Source of the DNA: Lolium rigidum
Taxonomy: Eukaryota; Streptophyta; Magnoliopsida; Poales; Poaceae
Length of the DNA: 64,000 bases
NCBI RefSeq assembly: GCF_022539505.1
Contig: NC_061513.1
Span: 182,620,017 to 182,684,016 of the forward strand
Direction of reading: 5' to 3'
Positions 57,096 through 64,000 of the stretch are shown here, piece after piece; the first letter of the stretch is position 1; each line of letters opens with the position of its first letter. The notes beneath the pieces were generated by a model. The model saw only the letters and a program-made list of their open reading frames with translations, was not told the DNA's origin and searched no databases. Both the position numbers and the translations under genes were made by a program.

Positions 57096-58220
57096 TCAAC
57101 CCCAGAGAGGGTCAGGGTTCCACGCCGGTGGATCATACATGGCGTGATCATAATAAGGTCCTGGTGCAGAAGAAAAGGGTGAAGGCTCCTCATGCCCAAA
57201 ATGTTGATGCGAGGAACTCGCTGCATCGGATGACAAGTCGAGGTGTTCCTCGGCCTCCTCCGTGCCGTCCCCTGCATGATGGCCATCCCCTTCTATGTAT
57301 GCATTCAGTTCACCTTCAATGACTGACCAATCCTTCCTGGAATCAAGATTAAACAAAGCAGGTGCAGGTAATTCTACTAGCCTTTCAGTTTTCTTAGTTG
57401 TTCTCCAAGTTTTCTTGTAAAATGTTATCTTGTAAGACAGGTTACTCAAATTAGACAAATCAGAAACAAAGTCATGTTTAATCATAGAGACAATGTCATG
57501 TTTCTCCATGGAGAGCTGAATATCAAGATGGTGAGGTTCTACACCATGCATAGCTAATAAGCGAGAGGCGATGAGACCTCCACAAATTCCTCCCTTCTCA
57601 CGGTTAGTAGCAAGTCTATAGGCTATCAAAGCACCCAAGTTATAAGTCCTATCGCCTTGCAATGCAGCAGCTAGGAAAGCCAAATCCTGGATAGATAACT
57701 TATTTGCATTCTTTCTAGCAAGAACGCACTTGGTGATGAAATAAGCAAAGTAGCAAATAGCTGGGAATTGAATACTACTGATTTTACCACTATCGTACGA
57801 GAAGCTTCTCCCTTGACAAATCATCTTGTATATACTCAAGAGCTCCTGCGGTAGTCCCCTAACCTTCTCGCATGATCCCCATTGTGGCACTCTAATTGCT
57901 GTACAAAAATCATCAAAAGGCAAGTTGACAATTTTATTATAAATTTTGTATCGAACCATGGGGTTAGTTTGGGACCAAATGAATTCAAAATCCTGCACTA
58001 CGGACATGGTTAGTTTTGCATATTGGCAAGGTTCACCAACAACAAAACCTTCCAACCCTGCATTAGCAATCAGATTTTGAACATCCCGCGAGATTCCCGC
58101 ACTCCTCATAAAATCAACGCATGGGTAGTAAGAGGGGTATACTCCTTCTTCGCGATGAACTCTCATAACCTGTTGCACCTCCAATTCTTGTTGGTTGAGT
58201 TGGTGCTTATTCCACTCCAT
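57096..58220 (-). CDS. Athila second ORF (plant-transposon-protein type), apparently intact
   Basis: Reverse-strand ORF of about 375 codons from ATG 58220 (MEWNKHQLNQQELEV) to 57096. It includes VEGE-like acidic C-terminal stretches and the conserved block NLPFDDFCTAIRVPQWGSC near 57900, LAFLAAALQGDRTYNLGAL near 57650 and GICGGLIASRLLAMHGVEPH near 57560. From memory this resembles the putative plant transposon protein domain carried by Athila relatives, which occupies the position of the env-like gene; its role is unknown. The frame is open further upstream to 58313, but a good 3' splice site lies three bases before ATG 58220, which favours that start. Confidence 0.75.
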   Translation of the reverse strand: MEWNKHQLNQQELEVQQVMRVHREEGVYPSYYPCVDFMRSAGISRDVQNLIANAGLEGFVVGEPCQYAKLTMSVVQDFEFIWSQTNPMVRYKIYNKIVNLPFDDFCTAIRVPQWGSCEKVRGLPQELLSIYKMICQGRSFSYDSGKISSIQFPAICYFAYFITKCVLARKNANKLSIQDLAFLAAALQGDRTYNLGALIAYRLATNREKGGICGGLIASRLLAMHGVEPHHLDIQLSMEKHDIVSMIKHDFVSDLSNLSNLSYKITFYKKTWRTTKKTERLVELPAPALFNLDSRKDWSVIEGELNAYIEGDGHHAGDGTEEAEEHLDLSSDAASSSHQHFGHEEPSPFSSAPGPYYDHAMYDPPAWNPDPLWG

Positions 58221-58224
58221 TTTC

Positions 58225-58444
58225 TGAAATTTTTCAACAAACATTATAAAATTTGATTTGGTGACATATAATTGAGGGAAACTACTATAGGAACTTGGTA
58301 GAGTACTAAACATGCATCAAAACTAATTTTTACAACTTAGAACAAGCATGCAAGCTCACTAAACATGTTACCTACAGCAGCAAAATATTCAAGATATACT
58401 CAACCAAACAAAATTCTATTTGGATAATCGAAGGAGTCACATAC
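58225..58444 (-). other. Probable intron before the second Athila ORF
   Basis: Reverse strand: donor CCG-GTATGTGA at 58444 and acceptor TTTCAG at 58230-58225, directly before AAAATGGAG. A pyrimidine- and CTCT-rich leader (about 58600-58445) precedes it. This looks like an untranslated first exon plus intron, so the second ORF may be made from its own spliced RNA. Confidence 0.55.
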
Positions 58445-58604
58445 CGGAGAGCAAATCTGCCAAATTTCAGACAAAAATCTGGGCTGAGCAAAGAGATCGA
58501 GAAATCTTGAGCTCTTGAGCAGAAACGCGAGTGAGAGAAAGTGAGTACGAGTTTTTTCGGGAGAGAGAGTGAGATGGGAGGAAGAGATGAATAAGTGGGG
58601 CAAG

Positions 58605-59002
58605 GAGGGGCCCACACCACGGGGTGGCGCCCCCCTCCTTGGCCGCGCCGGCTGGTGGGGTGCAGCCCTGGGGTGCCCCACTGGTCATCCCCAGGTGCTC
58701 CCAGGTAGCTCTTCGAAAAATAAGACCAACAGTATAATTTTTGTAAATTTTTGAAAACTTCGAAAAACGCATATTTCTGGGTGTCAAAATTATTATTACA
58801 GGGCAGAAAAAGATTTTCAAACCTCTAAACAACTAAAGCATCTTGTAAAACAAGTGGTGCTACAGCAAGTAAAGCAAGTGGAGGAAGAAAGAAATGTTGT
58901 TTAGCTCTTCTATGCATATAAAATGTACTTGTTAACAAGGTTGATCAAGTCTTGCCACCAAATAAATTTTACATGACATAAGAAAAATTAACCTCAAATA
59001 AA
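58605..59002. other. Spacer between Athila protease and second transcription unit
   Basis: No CDS. A GC-rich block (58610-58700) resembles the GC-rich U3 part of Athila LTRs (GGCCGCGCCGGC). The rest is AT-rich. Confidence 0.5.
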
Positions 59003-59473
59003 TCATGTTACCTTGTATTGAATTGATATGGATCCAATCATAATACTTTGACATCCTTGCTTAGGCTCATATATAGGACAATCAATAGCTCCCACTTTGA
59101 TAGTTCTCACATTAGAAATTGTATTAACTCCACATACTTTATCAATCCTCTTGGGAAAATAAACAGTATGCTCCTTGTCATCAACATTGAAAGTAACTTT
59201 TCCTTTATTGCAATCAATAACAGCCCCTGCGGTGTTAAGAAAAGGTCTCCCAAGAATAATAGACATATTATCATCTTCAGGCATTTCCAACACAACAAAA
59301 TCAGTTAATATTAAGCAATTATTAGTAACTTGAACAGGAACATCCTCACATATACCAACAGGAATAGCAGTAGATTTATCAGCCATTTGCAAAGATATAT
59401 CAGTTGGTATCAACTTATCTAAATAAAGTCTCTTATAAAGAGAAAAAGGCATAACACTAACACCTGCTCCCAA
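59003..59473 (-). pseudogene. Athila aspartic protease
   Basis: Reverse-strand domain with the active site reading ALCDLGAGVSVMPFSLYKRL (near 59495-59430), where Athila normally has D-L-G-A-S. The second half has SIILGRPFLNTAGAVIDC near 59240. A frameshift near 59540 separates it from gag. It ends at 59003 with no reverse transcriptase behind it. Confidence 0.82.
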
Positions 59474-61665
59474 ATCACATAGAGCAGTTCTAACATAATT
59501 ATTCTTGATGGAACAAGGAATAGTCGGTATACCGGGTCGCCCAGCTTCTTTGGAACTTTGCCATTGAAAGAGTAATTAGCAAGCATAGTGGAAATCTCCT
59601 CATTAGGAATTTTCCTTTTGTTAGAGACAATATCTTTCATATACTTTGAATAAGGAGGCAATTTAATAGCATCAGTCAAAGGGATTTGCAGGAATAAAGG
59701 TTTCATCCAATCACAAAATTTATTATAGTGTTCTTCTTCCTTTGATTTTAGTTTCTTAGCAGGAAAAGACATTTGCTTTTGAACCCAAGGTTCTCTTTCA
59801 TTACCATGTTTCTTAGCAATAAAATCTTCTTTAGTATACTTTTTATTTTTAGCATGCTTTTCAGGTTCTTCTTCAACTTCTTCTTTATCAGAAGCATCAT
59901 TCTTATCATTATCTTTATCATGTTCATTACCACTTTCAGTTTCAGCATCAGAAATAGAAATACTATTAGGATCATTAACAGGCTCAGAGGATTCTACAAC
60001 AGTTTTATGTTTCTTCTTCTTTTTCTTAGAAGGAGCACTAGTTTCAGTTCGTTGAGAATCTTGTTCAACTCTTTTGGGATGCCCTTCAGGATATAGAGGA
60101 TCCTGGGTAGAAACACCGCCTCTAGTTGTTACTTCATAAGCATGTTTTTCTTTAGAACTATTTTTTAACAAGTCATTTTGCACTTTAGTGAGTTGATCAA
60201 TTTGAGTTTGAACCATATGAAAATGTATAACAAGCATCTTAACATCATTGGAGGTTCTCTCCACAATACCATGCAATTCACTAATAGCTCGAGAATTTTC
60301 CATTAAATGATTCTCTACTCTCATATTAAAATTATTTTGCTTAACAATATAATTATCAAACTCATCTAAGCATTGAGCAGGAGGTTTTGAATACGGAATA
60401 TCCTCCCTACTAAAGCGTTCAAGAGAGTGTACCTCAATCATGGATGAAGGGGGAGTTATCTTGCATAAATCTTCTATGGGAGGTAAATTCTTCACATCTT
60501 CAGATTTAATATCCTTCTCTTTAAGAGATTTCTTGGCTTCCCTCATATCTTCATCATTTAATTTAATCATACCCCTATTCTTCAATATTGGTGTCGGGGT
60601 TGGTTCAGGTGTAGACCAATCATCATGATTCCGACCTATTCTAGCGAATAATTCTTCAGCGTCGTCTGGAGTTCTTTTCCTGAAAACACAACCAGCACAA
60701 CTATCCAGGTATGCCCTAGACTCAATGGTTAGTCCACTATAAAATATATCAAGTAAATCATGCTTTTCCAAATCATGTCCAGGCCGAGCTCTGATAAGAG
60801 AGCAAAATCTCGCCCAAGCCTCAGGAAATTTCTCTCCATCTTCCTGGTCAAAATTATAAATTTTCTCGCAAAGCAATATGTTGAGCACTAGCAGGAAAGT
60901 ATTTCCGAAAGAAAACATCAAGCAAATCACTTGGACTATCAATAGAATCAGGTGGCAAACTATTATACCAAATTTTAGCATCATCCTTTAATGAGAAAGG
61001 AAAAATTTTAGCAACGAAATAAGTACGCTTCTTAACATCATCAGAAAACAAGCTACTCAGAGTAGACAGCTCAATCATTTGTTCTACAGCACTTTCTTTT
61101 TCAGTACCACAAAAGGTGTTTTCTCAACAATAGATATATGAGATAAATCAAGAGAAAAATCATAATCCTTATCCTTAATGTTTATAGGAGATGTGGCAAA
61201 TTTAGGATCAGGAGACAGTTTATATCTAACAGTATGTTGTGCAAGAAGCTTTTTAATATTACTTGTACCGGTAGTAGCATTGCATTTATCAATGAAATCA
61301 TCATCAAGTTCTACATAATCTTCATCAAGATCATCACTAGAGCATTCAACAGACTCAGGTGAATTAACAGGTGTAGCAGCATTTTCATTAGGAATTTCAG
61401 TACTTTCAATTTGTCTAGACCTAGCAATTGTAGCATCTAGAAAAGATCCTAATGAACCATCATTATCAAGCACAGCAGAAGCATCATCAAAATTATAAGA
61501 GGAATTTTCAGATTCAGCGAAGTACCAGGCATTTGAAGCTTGTGGTGGTGAAACAAGTTTACTTATCACGAGATGGTGAATCAAGAGCGCAGAGGTACTT
61601 AGAGTTGTACCTTTTCTTGTAGTGGATGGTAATATGGCGACTTTAGTATCGCGAGGTTTACCCAT
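59474..61665 (-). pseudogene. Athila gag (frameshifted)
   Basis: The reverse strand runs from ATG 61665 (MGKPRDTKVA). The N-terminal region is acidic. The capsid-type domain includes KIFPFSLKDDAKIWYNSLPP near 60990 and KFPEAWARFCSLIRARPGHD near 60830. A helical region follows (LHGIVERTSNDVKMLVIHFH near 60260), then a lysine-rich KKKKKKHKT patch near 60020 and a strongly acidic stretch near 59900. Frame changes lie near 61080 and 60860. Confidence 0.83.
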
Positions 61666-61723
61666 GATGGAGAATTTGCAGCGAACAATATCAATCCAAG
61701 TGAACTTGCAAATAAAGCTATGC

Positions 61724-61741
61724 TCCCCGGCAATGGCGCCA
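61724..61741 (-). promoter_or_regulatory. Primer-binding site of the Athila element
   Basis: Reverse strand TGGCGCCATTGCCGGGGA, 11 bases inside the LTR. One base from TGGCGCCGTTGCCGGGGA, the site usually assigned to Asp tRNA in Athila. Confidence 0.82.
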
Positions 61742-61752
61742 GAAAATAGTCT

Positions 61753-63162
61753 TGATGACCCACAAGTATAAGGGATCGCAACAGTCTTCGCGGGAAGTAA
61801 AACCCAATTTATTGATTCGACACAAGGGGAGCCAAAGAATATTTGTAAGCCTTAACAGCGGAGTTGTCAATTCACCTGCACCTGGAAACAGACTTGCTCG
61901 CAAGAGTTTATCAGTAGTAACTCGTTTTATAGCAGATAGCGAGTAGTGAAATATCAGCGACGAGTGTAACAAAGACAGCGAGTAGTGATTATAGTAAACG
62001 AGCAGGATTAAAATATCGTAGGCACGGGGATGGATGAACGGGCGTTGCATGGATGAGAGAAACTCATGTAACAATCAAGGTAGGGCATTTGCGGATAGTA
62101 ATAAAACGGTATCCAAGTACTAATCAATCAATAGGCATGTGTTCCATATTTAGTCGTACGTGCTCGCAATGAGAAACTTGCACAACATCTTTTGTCCTAC
62201 CAGCCGGTGGCAGCCGGGCCTCTAGGGAATCTACTCGGAAATTAAGGTACTCCTTTTAATAGAGCACCGGAGCAAAGCATTAACACTCCGTGAACACATG
62301 TGATCCTCATATCACCACCTTCCCCTTCGGTTGTCCCAATTTCGTCACTTTGGGGCCTCGGGTTCCGGACAACAATACGTGTATACAACTTGCGGAGTAA
62401 GATCATAAAGCAATGAATATCATCATGAATTGATAACATGTTCAGATCTGAGATCATGGCACTCGGGCCCTAGTGACAAGTATTAAGCATAACAAGTTGC
62501 AACAATATCATAAAAGTACCAATTACGGATACTAGGCACTATGCCCTAACAATCTTATGTTATTACATGACCAATCTCATCCAATCCCTACCATCCCCTT
62601 CAGCCTACAGCGGGGGAATTACTCACACATGGATGGGGGAAACATGGCTGGTCGATGGAGAGACGTCGATGGTGATGATGGCGATGATCTCCTCCAATTC
62701 CCCGTCCCGGCGGAGTGCCAGAACGGAGTTTCTGGTCCCGAGACGGAGTTTCGCGATGGTGGCGGTGTTCTGGATGTCTTCTGGCGATTTCGTCTCCCCC
62801 CCCCCCGTGCGTTTTTAGGTCGACGACGTTAAGTAGTCCAAAGGGGGCGTCAGAGGCTGGCCGAGGCGGCCTCACCATAGGGCGGCGCGCCCCCCTCCTA
62901 GGCCGCACCGGCCCATGGTGTGGGGGCCGTGGGCCCTCCCCTGGCCTGCCCTTCTGGCTCCGTGAATCTTCTGGAAAAATAAGCCCTTTGACATTAATTC
63001 CGGGGATTTTCCTGAAAGTTGGATTTCTACACAAAAACGAGACACCAGAGCAATTCTGCTGAAAACAGCGTTAGTCCGTGTTAGTTGTATCCAAAATACA
63101 CAAATTAGAGGCAAAACAATAGCAAAAGTGTTCGGGAAAGTAGATACATTTTGGATGTATCA
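61753..63162 (-). repeat. 5' LTR of the Athila element
   Basis: 1410 bp. The reverse strand begins TGATACATCCAAAATGTATC and ends GTGGGTCATCA. The first 20 bases contain an inverted GATACAT...ATGTATC pair. It lacks an obvious TATA box and is GC-rich in the first quarter. Its far end matches the scrap at 28012-28194. Confidence 0.92.
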
Positions 63163-64000
63163 CTTGTCTTTGCAATATATAGCTCATGGGAAAGTAGCCT
63201 AAAAAACTATTGTGGTAATGAATATGTTGCTTATGTATCTTAGTTCTTATAAGTTGCTTGTTGAGCGGTAACCATGTTTCTGGAGACGCCATCAACTGTT
63301 ACACCTTTGTTGAATATCATGTGAGTTGCTATGCATGTTCGTCTTGTCTGAAGTAAGGGTGATTTATCACGATTAAATGGTTTGAGTATGCATATTGTTA
63401 GAGAAGAACATTGGGCCGCCAACCAAAGCCATGTATCATGGTGGAAGTTTCAGTTTGGACATTAATCCTCAATCTCTTATGAGAATATTATCTTTTGTTG
63501 AATGCTTAAGCATTAAAGAGGAGTCCATTATCTGTTTTCTATGTTGTCCCGGTATGGATGTCCTCAAGTTGAGATCTGTCAAAAACGAGAAATCAAATGC
63601 GATTTATCTCCTTGGACCTTTGTACAGGTGGCATAGAGGTACCCCTTTGTGACACTTGGTTGAAACATATGTAATGCAATGATAATCCATGGAAATCCGA
63701 GCTAATTAGGACAAGGTGCGAGCACTATTGGTATTCGATGCATGAGGCTTGCAACTTATAGGATGTTTTATGCATAACACATATGAATTAGTACTACCGT
63801 TGACAAAATTGTTTCCATGTTTTCAAAATAAAAAGCTCTAGCACAAGAGTAATCCTTGCTTCCCTCTGCGAAGGGCCTTTCTTTTACTTTATGTTGAGTC
63901 AGTTTACCTACTTCTTTCTGTCTTAGAAGCAAACACTTGTGTCAACTGTGTGCATTGATTCTTACATACTTGCTTATTTGCATTCATCATATTACTTTGT
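63163..64000 (+). mobile_element. 3' interior of a forward Athila element
   Basis: Resembles the conserved untranslated stretch that lies upstream of the 3' LTR in Triticeae Athila elements (from memory), including TTGTTGAATATCATGTGAG near 63311 and the AAAGCTCTAGCAC block near 63831. The reverse Athila element inserted into it at 63162/63163. The LTR itself is beyond the window. Small ORFs here are not credible genes. Confidence 0.7.

Larger units (their letters stand above)
54999..63162 (-). mobile_element. Reverse Athila-type element lacking reverse transcriptase and integrase
   Basis: Reverse-strand order is 5' LTR (63162-61753), primer site, gag, protease, second ORF (58220-57096) and a long 3' untranslated region. 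It is cut at 54999 by the Tekay LTR end. No reverse transcriptase, RNase H or integrase motif occurs. The 3' LTR is not in the window. Gag and protease wording and the TGGCGCCATTGCCGGGGA primer site fit the Athila group (Sabrina-like in Triticeae, from memory). Confidence 0.87.

Noticed and set aside
57096..58313. Host gene
   Set aside because: It lies between Athila protease and 3' region on the same strand, inside one element, and resembles a protein carried by Athila relatives.
59773..60096. Forward membrane-protein-like ORF
   Set aside because: It is the antisense shadow of the lysine- and glutamate-rich Athila gag, which reads as hydrophobic on the other strand.

Overview
The window is a stack of transposable elements from a large plant genome. 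I see no host gene, tRNA or rRNA. The families point to a grass, most likely Triticeae or a close Pooideae relative: long-LTR Tekay-type gypsy elements, Athila-type elements whose LTRs begin TGATACGT or TGATACAT, Tat/Retand-type gypsy elements carrying antisense genes, and LTRs ending in a CACCCCCC-type block followed by CTTTCA. Clade names rest on protein motifs and memory, not on a search. Position 32572-32671 is a 100-N assembly gap, so order across it is not proven.

Layout, left to right. 1-2342 is the right part of a forward Tekay-type LTR. 2343-10612 is the reverse-strand interior of a decayed CRM-like gypsy element, split in gag by a solo Athila LTR (7124-8725, TSD TCGGC). 10613-12075 is an LTR next to its primer-binding site. 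A reverse-strand LINE follows in three pieces (12076-12127, 13708-13777, 26122-27047). It is interrupted by a solo Athila LTR (12128-13707, TSD CTCGC), a Tat/Retand element (13778-24872) and a solo LTR (24878-26121); the last two share one target site, GCCGG, present three times. The Tat element has a reverse-strand gag-pol without an integrase core and a forward-strand antisense gene (15567-18314) with a TATA box and five phase-preserving GT-AG introns.

27048-28011 is another LTR, 28012-28194 an Athila LTR scrap, and 28195-32571 a shrunken forward copy of a second Tat-like family cut by the gap. After the gap come an LTR end (32672-33054) and a mosaic of reverse Tekay-like and forward Athila LTR pieces (33055-36863).

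36864-54998 is a forward Tekay chromovirus with a 4.3 kb 3' LTR and a chromodomain. Two whole elements sit inside its pol, each with perfect target duplications: a 1.84 kb TRIM-like element (38672-40511, TSD TATCC, LTRs differing at one base) and a 7.56 kb reverse Tat-like element (42371-49926, TSD AAGAT) with gag and protease only plus an antisense acidic ORF. 54999-63162 is a reverse Athila element with gag, protease and a second ORF but no reverse transcriptase or integrase. 63163-64000 is the 3' interior of another, forward Athila element.

Almost every autonomous-type frame is broken, yet several defective elements have nearly identical LTRs or clean target duplications. That suggests defective families here were mobilised by proteins supplied from elsewhere.
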